A DNA stretch of 64,000 bases from Tateyamaria omphalii (lineage in GTDB: Bacteria; Pseudomonadota; Alphaproteobacteria; Rhodobacterales; Rhodobacteraceae), in NCBI RefSeq assembly GCF_001969365.1, contig NZ_CP019312.1:3286001-3350000 (forward strand). The letters run 5' to 3'. The notes beneath the pieces were generated by a model. The model was not told the origin of the DNA, did no database searches, and saw only the letters and a program-made list of their open reading frames with translations. The position numbers and the translations under genes are program-made. Position 1 is the first letter of the stretch; each line of letters begins with the position of its first letter. Below, in pieces: positions 18,244 through 26,657 of the stretch.

Positions 18244-20112
18244 GTGTTTCACGTGAAACATTTTGGCGTTGTGGTTATTGGCGGAGGACACGCCGGGACC
18301 GAAGCTGCACATGCGTCCGCTCGCATGGGTGTGTCTACGGCGTTGGTAACAATGAAACGGTCTGGCATCGGTGTGATGTCATGCAATCCGGCGATCGGAG
18401 GTTTGGGAAAGGGACATCTCGTACGGGAAATCGACGCCATGGATGGCGTTATGGGCCGCGTGGCGGACGCGTCGGGGATCCAGTTCCGGTTGCTGAACCG
18501 CCGAAAAGGTCCAGCGGTTCAGGGTCCGCGCACGCAATCTGATCGCGCTGTTTATCAGAGTACGATGCTGCGGATCACCGAAGAGATGCCGAATTTGAAC
18601 GTGGTTGAAGGCGAGGTCATTGATTTTCGTATGGACGGCGATGATGTTTCAGGCGTCATCCTGCGAGACGGAAGCGAAATCTCGGCATCAGCGGTCATTT
18701 TGACGACTGGCACATTCTTGCGCGGCGTGATCCATATTGGCGATTCGTCATATTCCGGTGGGCGAATGGGAGATGAAGCGTCTGTGCCGCTGGCAGACCG
18801 AATGGACAGTTTCGCCCTGCCGATGGGCCGTCTTAAAACGGGGACACCACCGCGTCTGGACGGACGAACGATCCGCTGGGACATTCTTGACGTTCAGGAC
18901 GCAGATGCGGAGCCCAGCCTGTTTTCTTTCCTGTCTACATTTGCCCCCCTACGGCAAATTGCATGTGGAATCACGCATACGAATAGTGAAACCCACGATA
19001 TTATTCGGGAAAATCTTGGTCGGTCAGCGATGTATGGCGGGCATATTGAGGGTGTTGGCCCGAGGTATTGCCCCTCGATCGAGGATAAGATCGTTCGTTT
19101 CGCGGACAAGGATAGTCATCAAGTGTTCCTTGAGCCGGAAGGATTGAACGACCATACGATTTATCCAAATGGGATTTCGACATCTCTTCCGGCAGATATT
19201 CAAGTGGAGTACGTCCGCTCCATGGTTGGTTTGGAGAATGCCAAAATCCTTCAGCCCGGTTATGCCATTGAGTACGATTATGTGGATCCTCGGTCGTTGA
19301 ATGCGGATCTTGCCGTGCGGGGCATTCAAGGATTGTATTTGGCCGGGCAGATCAACGGCACCACAGGTTATGAGGAGGCGGCGGCACAAGGTCTTGTCGC
19401 TGGGATAAACGCAGCGCATTCAGTTGTCGGGCGGGAACCTGTGAGGTTTCGTCGCGATGAAAGCTATATCGGAGTGATGATTGACGATCTGACGACCCGC
19501 GGCGTGACCGAGCCATATCGGATGTTTACATCACGCGCTGAGTTTCGTTTGTCGTTGCGCGCCGACAATGCTGATCAACGGCTGACTGAGTTGGGCCGTA
19601 ACTTGGGTTGCGTGTCTGACGCGCGATATGCTGTTTTTGAACGAAAAAGGGCTGCGTTGGATGGATTGCGGACGCGGTTGCAGGAGGAGCAATTCACACC
19701 AAAACAAATTGCCGAGCAGGGAATCCGGATCAATCAGGATGGAACGAAGCGGACTCCATTTCAGGTTTTGGCGTTCCCCGATGTGACTTTCGATCATGTA
19801 AAAAACCTGGTTCCGGATCTGGATAACTACGCGTCCGAAATTCAGGAGCAGGTTGCGCGTGACGCCTTGTACGCAAATTACATCGCGCGGCAACGGAAGG
19901 ACATTGAAAAACTTCGCAAGGACGAGCAGCTAAAGATCCCTGCGGGTTTTGACTACTCCGCAATCTCAGGACTCTCATCTGAACTGCAAAGTAAGCTGAT
20001 GACTGTTCAACCGTCGGATTTGGCGCAGGCGGGTCGGATTGATGGTATGACGCCAGCGGCACTGGCTCTGATCCTGGGACGTATCCGTTATTTGGAAAAG
20101 AGATCGGCATGA
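18244..20112 (+). CDS. mnmG: tRNA uridine-5-carboxymethylaminomethyl modification enzyme MnmG (GidA)
   Basis: FAD-binding partner of MnmE; 622 residues. The dinucleotide motif [14 protein letters not shown] lies at 9-22, followed by [13 protein letters not shown] near 47, the family signatures [12 protein letters not shown] and [21 protein letters not shown], and a helical C-terminal domain that contacts MnmE. The start is GTG at 18244; the first codons (fMFHVKHF) are made of a perfect parS site, which fixes the start and explains the unusual leader. Base composition is lower in G+C than in most other genes of the window. The stop overlaps rsmG by 4 bases. Confidence 0.96.
   Translation: MFHVKHFGVVVIGGGHAGTEAAHASARMGVSTALVTMKRSGIGVMSCNPAIGGLGKGHLVREIDAMDGVMGRVADASGIQFRLLNRRKGPAVQGPRTQSDRAVYQSTMLRITEEMPNLNVVEGEVIDFRMDGDDVSGVILRDGSEISASAVILTTGTFLRGVIHIGDSSYSGGRMGDEASVPLADRMDSFALPMGRLKTGTPPRLDGRTIRWDILDVQDADAEPSLFSFLSTFAPLRQIACGITHTNSETHDIIRENLGRSAMYGGHIEGVGPRYCPSIEDKIVRFADKDSHQVFLEPEGLNDHTIYPNGISTSLPADIQVEYVRSMVGLENAKILQPGYAIEYDYVDPRSLNADLAVRGIQGLYLAGQINGTTGYEEAAAQGLVAGINAAHSVVGREPVRFRRDESYIGVMIDDLTTRGVTEPYRMFTSRAEFRLSLRADNADQRLTELGRNLGCVSDARYAVFERKRAALDGLRTRLQEEQFTPKQIAEQGIRINQDGTKRTPFQVLAFPDVTFDHVKNLVPDLDNYASEIQEQVARDALYANYIARQRKDIEKLRKDEQLKIPAGFDYSAISGLSSELQSKLMTVQPSDLAQAGRIDGMTPAALALILGRIRYLEKRSA
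18245..18260. promoter_or_regulatory. parS: parS centromere site 1 (perfect 16-mer)
   Basis: TGTTTCACGTGAAACA, identical to the consensus ParB-binding palindrome. It occupies codons 1-6 of mnmG, so it is both protein-coding and a chromosome-segregation site. It lies about 3.2 kb from the candidate origin and 3.3 kb before parB. Confidence 0.96.
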
Positions 20113-20720
20113 ACGCGATACCGGACTGGGCATCGCGTAATGTTTCACGTGAAACAGTCGATAAGCTTCAAGCTTACGCTGCGCTGATCCGAAAGTGGAC
20201 GCCGAAAATCAATCTTGTCGCCAAGTCCACATTGGCTGACCTGGAGGTCAGACATATTTGGGATAGCGCTCAAGTTTTCGAAGAGCGTCCAGGCGTGTGG
20301 GCTGATCTTGGTACCGGTGGCGGCCTTCCGGGAGTTGTTGTTGCGATCCTTGCTCAGGAGCAAAAGAGAGAAATGCAATGCATTCTTGTCGAGAGCGACC
20401 AGAGGAAAGCAGCTTTTCTTAGAACCTGTGCGCGTGAGTTGGAGCTTCCAATAATCGTCATGGCGCAGCGGGTCGAGGATATCCCGCCGCTATGTGCTCA
20501 TACTATATCGGCTCGTGCGTTGGCCTCGTTGGACATGTTGCTCGGGTTTGCTCAGCGGCATCTTACAGAAGACGGCTTGTGCATTTTTCAGAAGGGCGCC
20601 CAATGGCGGCAAGAAGTGGCTGAAGCTGAAAAAAACTGGCGGTTTGCATATGAGGCTGTGCCCAGTAAAACCGATGTTGAAGCAGTTGTTCTAAAGATCA
20701 AGGATATCCAGCGTGTCTGA
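20109..20720 (+). CDS. rsmG: 16S rRNA (guanine-N7)-methyltransferase RsmG (GidB)
   Basis: Methylates N7 of G527 in 16S rRNA; 203 residues. The SAM-binding motif is [15 protein letters not shown] at about 58-72, preceded by the family stretch [15 protein letters not shown]. Residues 11-16 (NVSRET) are encoded by a perfect parS site. The start ATG overlaps the mnmG stop (ATGA), and its own end overlaps the parA GTG by 8 bases. G+C is visibly lower than in flanking housekeeping genes. Confidence 0.95.
   Translation: MNAIPDWASRNVSRETVDKLQAYAALIRKWTPKINLVAKSTLADLEVRHIWDSAQVFEERPGVWADLGTGGGLPGVVVAILAQEQKREMQCILVESDQRKAAFLRTCARELELPIIVMAQRVEDIPPLCAHTISARALASLDMLLGFAQRHLTEDGLCIFQKGAQWRQEVAEAEKNWRFAYEAVPSKTDVEAVVLKIKDIQRV
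20141..20156. promoter_or_regulatory. parS: parS centromere site 2 (perfect 16-mer)
   Basis: A second exact TGTTTCACGTGAAACA, inside rsmG codons 11-16. It lies 1.9 kb from the first copy and 0.57 kb before parA. Two perfect sites near parAB give ParB a strong loading zone. Confidence 0.96.
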
Positions 20721-21522
20721 TCCGACGCGCCCGCCCGGGCCCAAGATTATTTCCGTTGCCAACCAAAAGGGTGGAGTGGGCAAGACCACGACTACCATCA
20801 ATCTGGCGGCCGCGTTGGTGGAGTTGGGTCACAGAGTTCTTGTTGTAGATCTTGACCCCCAAGGAAACGCGTCAACCGGGTTCGGCATCGAAATGGATGA
20901 CCGCGAACGCACGACATACGACCTGTTGCTGGAGGATGTGGCGCTGCAAGATGTGATCCTCGCCACAGATATTGAGGATTTGGCGATCATCCCGGCAACG
21001 GTTGACCTGAGTTCAGCGGATATCGAACTGATTTCGAATGAAAAGCGCAGCTTTCTACTGCATGACGCGCTGCGCCAGACGGACATGGATGCTTATGAAT
21101 TCGATTTCATCCTGATTGACTGCCCGCCGTCTTTGAACCTTTTGACTGTCAACGCAATGATCGCATCACATTCGATACTTGTTCCGCTGCAAAGCGAATT
21201 TTTCGCTCTCGAGGGCTTGTCACAACTGATGCTCACTATTCGTGAGGTCCGGCAAACTGGCAACCCGAACTTGCGGATCGAAGGTGTGGTGCTGACAATG
21301 CACGATGCGCGCAACAACTTGTCTCAGCAAGTTGAGCAGGACGCACGTGAAAATCTTGGGGATATTGTGTTCAAGACACGGATTCCTCGAAATGTGAGGG
21401 TGAGCGAGGCGCCATCCTTTGCGGTGCCGGTGCTTGCGTATGATAGCACTTCTAAAGGTGCGATAGCCTATCGCGACCTGGCCAAGGAGCTGGTCGCCAA
21501 CAATGCAGCAGTAGGGGCCTGA
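20713..21522 (+). CDS. parA: Chromosome-partitioning ATPase ParA (Soj)
   Basis: A 269-residue Walker-type ATPase that drives movement of ParB-parS complexes. The deviant Walker A KGGVGKTT is at 19-26 (signature lysine K19), Walker A' region DLDPQGNAS follows near 45, and Walker B LIDCPPS is near 136. The start is GTG at 20713 inside the end of rsmG. parB follows after one base, making a parAB operon within the origin region. Confidence 0.97.
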   Translation: MSDPTRPPGPKIISVANQKGGVGKTTTTINLAAALVELGHRVLVVDLDPQGNASTGFGIEMDDRERTTYDLLLEDVALQDVILATDIEDLAIIPATVDLSSADIELISNEKRSFLLHDALRQTDMDAYEFDFILIDCPPSLNLLTVNAMIASHSILVPLQSEFFALEGLSQLMLTIREVRQTGNPNLRIEGVVLTMHDARNNLSQQVEQDARENLGDIVFKTRIPRNVRVSEAPSFAVPVLAYDSTSKGAIAYRDLAKELVANNAAVGA

Positions 21523-21523
21523 T

Positions 21524-22411
21524 ATGGCGAGCAGTGATAAAAAGCGTGGTCTGGGTCGTGGTCTGTCCGCCCTTATGGCTGATGTGAATGAGCCGACAGG
21601 GCCGACGACGTCATCCGATGGGGGAGAAAAACGTGTCCCGATTGAGAGGATCAAGCCGAATCCCAATCAGCCGCGCCGCCAGTTCGACGCCGCTCCGCTT
21701 GAAGATCTGATTGCGTCGATCAAGGAGAAGGGCGTTCTTCAGCCGCTGATTGTCCGGCCATCCGGCGATGGGTTCGAGATTGTGGCGGGTGAACGTCGTT
21801 GGCGCGCAGCACAACAGGCGCAACTGCACGAACTTCCTGTCTTGGTGCGCGACTTTACAGATACTGAGGTTCTGGAAGTCGCCATTATTGAAAACATCCA
21901 GAGAGCAGATCTGAACCCGATTGAAGAGGCGGCGGGATACAAGCAGCTGATGGACCGCTTTGGCCATACGCAGGAAAAGATGGCGGAGGCGCTGGGTAAA
22001 TCGCGCAGTCATATTGCCAATCTACTGCGGCTCTTGCATTTGCCAGAGGCCATTCAGACATTCGTGACGGATGGATCGCTGAGCGCTGGGCACGCGCGCG
22101 CGTTGATCACGGCAGATGATCCCGTTGCGCTTGCCAAGAAGGTCATCGCTGGTGGCCTATCCGTGCGGGCGACCGAAGCCTTGGTGAAAAAAGGAACAGA
22201 GGCGTCTGGAAACAAGGTATTCACAGGCTCTGCGAAACCAAAAGCCGAGAAGGACGCGGACACTCGCGCGCTCGAAGATGATCTGTCTGCGGCTACGGGC
22301 GTCAAAGTGTCTTTGGCGCACAGGCCAGATGGTGAATCTGGTACACTGACGTTGCAGTACGAAACGCTGGATCAACTGGATGATCTGTGTCGCCGGCTTA
22401 GTGCGACCTAG
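21524..22411 (+). CDS. parB: Chromosome-partitioning protein ParB (Spo0J)
   Basis: A 295-residue CTP-dependent DNA clamp that loads at parS and spreads. The N-terminal ParA-contact region is KKRGLGRGLSALM (6-18), the CTP-binding motifs are GERRWRA (89-95) and ENIQR (123-127), and a helix-turn-helix for parS binding spans about 149-171. A C-terminal dimer domain (255-295) follows a variable linker. Its stop overlaps the end of the convergent hemW by 4 bases. Confidence 0.97.
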   Translation: MASSDKKRGLGRGLSALMADVNEPTGPTTSSDGGEKRVPIERIKPNPNQPRRQFDAAPLEDLIASIKEKGVLQPLIVRPSGDGFEIVAGERRWRAAQQAQLHELPVLVRDFTDTEVLEVAIIENIQRADLNPIEEAAGYKQLMDRFGHTQEKMAEALGKSRSHIANLLRLLHLPEAIQTFVTDGSLSAGHARALITADDPVALAKKVIAGGLSVRATEALVKKGTEASGNKVFTGSAKPKAEKDADTRALEDDLSAATGVKVSLAHRPDGESGTLTLQYETLDQLDDLCRRLSAT

Positions 22412-23553
22412 TTGTCCAGGAGCGACCTCAACACTCCATTCAGAAGGCTAAACCCTTGATATGTAACGGATAAACGGTTCTGATATGCAGATATCAGGCC
22501 CATATCCATTAGCTCATCAAGTTTGGTTGGGTTAAAACTGCGACCAGACAGCTGGGTGTATCGATCCATGTCGATACCTTCGCTTAGACGCAAACCCATC
22601 ATCACGTATTCCGTCGCCTGATCTGCGCCCGAAAGCGTCTCGGATGTTTCACGAGTGTCGCCTTGCAGCCAAGCTGTCGGCATCCGCTGTTGTTCAGTGG
22701 CGATGCGGGAACCGTTCAGAGTAAGTCGCCCGTGCGCGCCAGGGCCAATCCCGGCATAGTCTCCGTATCTCCAGTAGATGAGGTTGTGCCGCGACTCAGC
22801 GCCGTCGCGCGCATGGTTTGACACTTCGTAGCGTGGCATGTTGTGTGCTGTGCAAATGTCCTGCGTCAGTGCGTACATGTCGGCGGACAGGTCGTCGTCC
22901 GGTAAACCGCGCAGTTGCCCCCGTTTGTACCGATCTCCGAATGCTGTTCCCGGCTCAACCGTCAGTTGATACAAGGAGATATGATCAAGGTTGAGCGCCA
23001 ACGCTTGCTGAAGTTCGCGCTCCCATTGGATGACAGACTGTTTCTGACGCCCATACATGAGATCGAAACTCACGCGATCAAAGGTTGATCTGGCGACATC
23101 AAATGCGGCCAGACCCTCTGCCGCGCTATGTAGACGGCCAAGTGCGCGCAAATCGGAGTCATTGAGCGCCTGGATCCCCATCGACACGCGGTTGATGCCA
23201 GCCGCTCGGAATGCGGCGAATTTTTCGGCCTCTACCGAGGTTGGATTCGCCTCAAGCGTCACTTCGACATCGTTGGCCATCGGCCATGTTCGAGCGGCAG
23301 CGCTCAAGACGGCGTCGACTGTGGAGGGCGCCATAAGGCTTGGCGTGCCGCCGCCAAAGAAAACGGACCGCAGTACACGGCCCGGCGTCAGGGCGCCAAC
23401 GCGTTCTACTTCTGACACCAGCGCTGTACGCCACGCATCATGATCGACTGCATTGGTCACATGGCTGTTGAAGTCGCAGTAGGGACACTTGGCCGCACAA
23501 AACGGCCAGTGGACATACAGCCCGAAACCGCCGGCTTCCCAATCCTCAGCCAA
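22408..23553 (-). CDS. hemW: Radical SAM heme chaperone HemW
   Basis: A 381-residue radical-SAM protein related to coproporphyrinogen III dehydrogenase HemN, but of the HemW type that binds heme and transfers it. The cluster motif CAAKCPYC has cysteines at 19, 23 and 26, followed by DFNSH. HemW-type HNLIYWRYGDYAGIGPGAHGR is present near 255. It overlaps rdgB by 8 bases and forms a leftward rph-rdgB-hemW unit, frequent in Rhodobacteraceae. Confidence 0.93.
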   Translation of the reverse strand: MAEDWEAGGFGLYVHWPFCAAKCPYCDFNSHVTNAVDHDAWRTALVSEVERVGALTPGRVLRSVFFGGGTPSLMAPSTVDAVLSAAARTWPMANDVEVTLEANPTSVEAEKFAAFRAAGINRVSMGIQALNDSDLRALGRLHSAAEGLAAFDVARSTFDRVSFDLMYGRQKQSVIQWERELQQALALNLDHISLYQLTVEPGTAFGDRYKRGQLRGLPDDDLSADMYALTQDICTAHNMPRYEVSNHARDGAESRHNLIYWRYGDYAGIGPGAHGRLTLNGSRIATEQQRMPTAWLQGDTRETSETLSGADQATEYVMMGLRLSEGIDMDRYTQLSGRSFNPTKLDELMDMGLISAYQNRLSVTYQGFSLLNGVLRSLLDN

Positions 23554-24157
23554 AGCAACCTGCGATCAGTTTCTTGAAACTGTCGGCCCTGTGGCTGATC
23601 GCGTTTTTCTCGTCCGCCGACATTTCGGCAAAGGTGCGGTCGTGGCCGATGGGTTGGAACATCGGGTCATAGCCGTGGCCCAGCTTGCCGCGGACCGGCC
23701 AGACCAAGGTGCCCTCGACCGTTCCGGCGAAAACCTCCTCATGTCCATCCGGCCAGGCCAGTACGAGCGTCGAGCAGAATCGCGCTGTCCAAGGCTGTGC
23801 CGCCTGGCGTTCCACCAGTTCGGAATTTGTGCGTGTCATGGCCATCATGAAGTCGCGGCCGTTTGGTGTTTCGGCCCAATCCGCGGTGTACACACCGGGC
23901 GCGCCATCCAAGCCATCGACCTCGATCCCGGAATCGTCTGCGAGGGCAGGGAGGCCCGTGGCCTTGACTGCTGCTTGAGCCTTGATCCGCGCGTTGCCGA
24001 CAAATGTCGTTTCGGTCTCGTCCGGTTCGGGCAGATTCATGTCCTTGGCTCCAACGACCGACACGCCAAAGGGGTGGAACAGTTGCTCCATCTCTTCCAG
24101 CTTACCTGCGTTGTGTGTGGCGACCAGTATCTTGTCGCCATCAAAGCGCCGGCTCAT
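23546..24157 (-). CDS. rdgB: Non-canonical purine NTP pyrophosphatase RdgB/HAM1
   Basis: Removes ITP, XTP and dITP from the nucleotide pool; 203 residues. The N-terminal [13 protein letters not shown] motif and [24 protein letters not shown] (catalytic aspartate) are clear, and the end has [10 protein letters not shown] and ISHRADSF. Its start overlaps rph by 4 bases. Confidence 0.95.
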   Translation of the reverse strand: MSRRFDGDKILVATHNAGKLEEMEQLFHPFGVSVVGAKDMNLPEPDETETTFVGNARIKAQAAVKATGLPALADDSGIEVDGLDGAPGVYTADWAETPNGRDFMMAMTRTNSELVERQAAQPWTARFCSTLVLAWPDGHEEVFAGTVEGTLVWPVRGKLGHGYDPMFQPIGHDRTFAEMSADEKNAISHRADSFKKLIAGCFG

Positions 24158-24867
24158 GCTGTGGCGCCTTGTTGCAAAGCGACCAGCTCTCCGACCCCTT
24201 TTTCTGCCAAGTCCATCAAGGCATTCATCTGATCGCGCGAGAATGTCGCGCCTTCGGCGCTCATCTGCACTTCGATCAATTGCTTGTCACCGGTCATGAT
24301 GAAGTTGCCATCAACGCCTGCATCGCTGTCTTCGGGATAGTCGAGGTCGAGCACGGGTTGGCCCGCATAGATTCCGCAACTGATCGCCGCGACGGGTGAG
24401 ATCAGCGGATCGGTGATGACATCACCGGCTTTCATCAGTTTGTTCACAGCCAGCCGCAGCGCGACCCAGCCGCCGGTGATGGCGGCACAGCGTGTCCCGC
24501 CATCGGCCTGCAAAACGTCGCAATCCACTGTGATCTGGCGTTCTCCCAATGCAACCCGGTCCACGCCCGCCCGCAGGGAACGCCCGATCAACCGCTGAAT
24601 CTCGACCGTACGACCGCCCTGCTTTCCGGACGCAGCTTCGCGACGCATGCGGGTGTTTGTTGCCCGGGGCAACATACCGTATTCTGCGGTGACCCAACCC
24701 AACCCAGACCCCTTGATGAAGGGCGGCACACGATCCTCGATTGTTGCGGTGCACAGAACATGTGTGTCGCCCACCTTGATCAGGGCGGACCCCTCGGCGT
24801 GTTTGGTAAAGCCTGTTTCGATGGAAACAGACCGCATTTCGCTCAGTTCTCGACCAGAGGGGCGCAT
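24154..24867 (-). CDS. rph: Ribonuclease PH
   Basis: A phosphorolytic 3' exoribonuclease that trims tRNA 3' ends; 237 residues from the ATG at 24867. The start [12 protein letters not shown] is the standard Rph N-terminus, so the longer in-frame upstream start is rejected. [14 protein letters not shown] NTRMRREA (phosphate/RNA-binding arginines), [13 protein letters not shown] and the C-terminal [17 protein letters not shown] stretch are visible. It is divergent from hrcA with a 99-base gap. Confidence 0.95.
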   Translation of the reverse strand: MRPSGRELSEMRSVSIETGFTKHAEGSALIKVGDTHVLCTATIEDRVPPFIKGSGLGWVTAEYGMLPRATNTRMRREAASGKQGGRTVEIQRLIGRSLRAGVDRVALGERQITVDCDVLQADGGTRCAAITGGWVALRLAVNKLMKAGDVITDPLISPVAAISCGIYAGQPVLDLDYPEDSDAGVDGNFIMTGDKQLIEVQMSAEGATFSRDQMNALMDLAEKGVGELVALQQGATA

Positions 24868-24930
24868 GTGATGTCCTTTTGAGTGTGTGTGTTGGGGATA
24901 GCCCTGCGCCCCAACTGGTGGCAACCCCGA

Positions 24931-24960
24931 TTGACCTTTGTTTTCCGAGGTCTTTAATAC
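24931..24960 (+). promoter_or_regulatory. Probable promoter of hrcA-grpE
   Basis: TTGACC at 24931-24936 and TAATAC at 24955-24960 (18-base spacer) or TTAATA one base earlier (17-base spacer). The hrcA ATG is only 7 bases after the -10, with no ribosome site between, so transcription may start at or very near the ATG. No CIRCE repeat is visible. Confidence 0.5.
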
Positions 24961-24966
24961 CTAAAG

Positions 24967-26037
24967 ATGACCGACACGCAGAAACTGCTGGACGAAATGA
25001 ATGACCGCTCGCGAGAGGTGTTTCGCCGTGTGGTCGAGGGGTATCTGGATTCCGGCGATCCTGTCGGCTCTCGCACCCTGACGCGTGATTTCAGTGAAAA
25101 GGTCAGTGCCGCGACGATCCGCAACGTGATGCAGGACTTGGAATTCATGGGCCTGCTCGACAGCCCGCATGTCAGCGCGGGCCGTATCCCGACGCAACGT
25201 GGCTTGCGAATGTTTGTCGATGGGTTGCTGGAAGTTGGGGTGCCGGACGAGTCCGATCGTGAAAAGATCGACGCCACACTGGGCTCAAATGAACGTGACG
25301 TGGGCGGTTTGCTGGATCGCGTCGGCTCCGCTTTGTCGGGTGTGACCCAGGGCGCGTCATTGGTCCTGACGCCAAAGCACGAGGCCGCGATCAAGCATCT
25401 GGATTTTGTACCTTTGGGGCCCCAACAAGCGCTGGTGGTTCTGGTCTTTGCCGATGGGCATGTCGAAAACCGCTTGTTTCAGCCGCCACCCGGGCAAACG
25501 CCGTCGTCCATGCGAGAGGCGGCCAACTTCCTGAACGCGATGATCGAAGGGCGCACGCTGAGTGAGGTGAAAACCATCATGCAGCGGGAGATCGCGGACC
25601 GGCGGCAAGAGATCGATTCGCTGGCGCACGCGCTGGTCGAAAGTGGTCTTGCGTCGTGGACCGGCGAGGGGGACACGCCAGAACGCCTGATCGTGCGCGG
25701 GCGTGCCAACCTGCTCGACAACTCGTCTGAGGCAGAGGATCTGGACCGCATCCGATCCCTTTTTGACGATCTTGAACGCAAGCGTGACATCGCCGAATTT
25801 CTGGACCTGACCCAGGACGGCGACGGTGTGCGCATTTTTATTGGTTCAGAGAACAAACTTTTCTCACTTTCGGGTTCCTCTTTGGTGGTTTCCCCATATA
25901 TGAACGCGGATCGAAAGATTATCGGAGCGGTTGGGGTCATTGGACCCACGCGGCTGAACTACGGCCGGATCGTTCCGATTGTGGATTACACAGCCCAGCT
26001 GGTCGGGCGGATGCTGACGGACCGCAATGAAAGGTGA
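24967..26037 (+). CDS. hrcA: Heat-inducible transcription repressor HrcA
   Basis: A 356-residue repressor of chaperonin operons in bacteria that carry CIRCE elements. The N-terminal winged helix (about 5-80) has VSAATIRNVMQDLEFMGLL and SAGRIPTQRGLRMFVD; the middle and C-terminal parts are the GAF-like and dimerisation regions. The start lacks a ribosome site and lies 7 bases after a promoter-like -10. grpE follows after 3 bases, the usual heat-shock pairing. No CIRCE copy is visible upstream, so self-repression through CIRCE is not supported here. Confidence 0.94.
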   Translation: MTDTQKLLDEMNDRSREVFRRVVEGYLDSGDPVGSRTLTRDFSEKVSAATIRNVMQDLEFMGLLDSPHVSAGRIPTQRGLRMFVDGLLEVGVPDESDREKIDATLGSNERDVGGLLDRVGSALSGVTQGASLVLTPKHEAAIKHLDFVPLGPQQALVVLVFADGHVENRLFQPPPGQTPSSMREAANFLNAMIEGRTLSEVKTIMQREIADRRQEIDSLAHALVESGLASWTGEGDTPERLIVRGRANLLDNSSEAEDLDRIRSLFDDLERKRDIAEFLDLTQDGDGVRIFIGSENKLFSLSGSSLVVSPYMNADRKIIGAVGVIGPTRLNYGRIVPIVDYTAQLVGRMLTDRNER

Positions 26038-26040
26038 CAC

Positions 26041-26604
26041 ATGGCTGAGCCGAAGAATGATGAATTCCTTGATGACATCGATATGGCGGAGGAAGAAGTC
26101 TATGCCGATGAGATGGCAGAGATTGATGACGAGGCGCTGGAACTTGATCAATTGCGCGCCGAGCGGGATGAACTGAAAGATCGGTTCATGCGTGCCCTCG
26201 CCGACGCCGAAAATGCGCGCAAACGGTCGGACAAAGACCGGCGTGAGGCCGAGAACTATGGCGGGTCCAAACTCGCCCGCGATATGCTGCCCGTTTACGA
26301 CAACATGAAGCGTGCGCTTGAATCAGCAACGGATGAACAGCGTGAAGTGTCCGCAGCCCTGCTTGAGGGTGTTGAGCTGACCATGCGCGAGCTGCTGAAC
26401 GTGTTTAAAAAACACGGGATCGAACGGATTTCGCCCGAGGTCGGTGACGCCTTTGATCCGCAATTGCATCAGGCCATGTTCGAAGCGCCGGTGCCAGGGA
26501 CCAAGGCGGGGGACATCATTCAGGTGTCTGCCGAAGGTTTCATGCTGCACGACAGACTGCTGCGCCCGGCGCAGGTTGGGGTGTCATCGACACCTGCAAG
26601 CTAA
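26041..26604 (+). CDS. grpE: Nucleotide exchange factor GrpE
   Basis: Releases ADP from DnaK in the Hsp70 cycle; 187 residues. The acidic N-terminus (1-35) leads to a long helix with RDELKDRFMRALADAENARKR, then the beta-wing ending DIIQVSAEGFMLHDRLLRPAQVGVS. Co-transcription with hrcA is likely (3-base gap). It converges with mutS. Confidence 0.96.
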   Translation: MAEPKNDEFLDDIDMAEEEVYADEMAEIDDEALELDQLRAERDELKDRFMRALADAENARKRSDKDRREAENYGGSKLARDMLPVYDNMKRALESATDEQREVSAALLEGVELTMRELLNVFKKHGIERISPEVGDAFDPQLHQAMFEAPVPGTKAGDIIQVSAEGFMLHDRLLRPAQVGVSSTPAS

Positions 26605-26634
26605 GGCTATTTGCATACTTGAAGAACAATGAAG

Positions 26635-26657
26635 GCGCGGTCAGGACTTGGCCGCGT
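26635..26657. terminator. Weak hairpin between grpE and mutS
   Basis: GCGCGGTC (26635-26642) can pair with GGCCGCGT (26650-26657) with two G-T pairs and a 7-base loop, followed by a CTTTC stretch. It spans the mutS stop codon between convergent genes. It may be partly coincidental. Confidence 0.35.

Noticed and set aside
22644..22660. A third parS-like sequence inside hemW (TGTTTCACG...)
   Set aside because: Only the first half-site matches; the right half is not symmetric.
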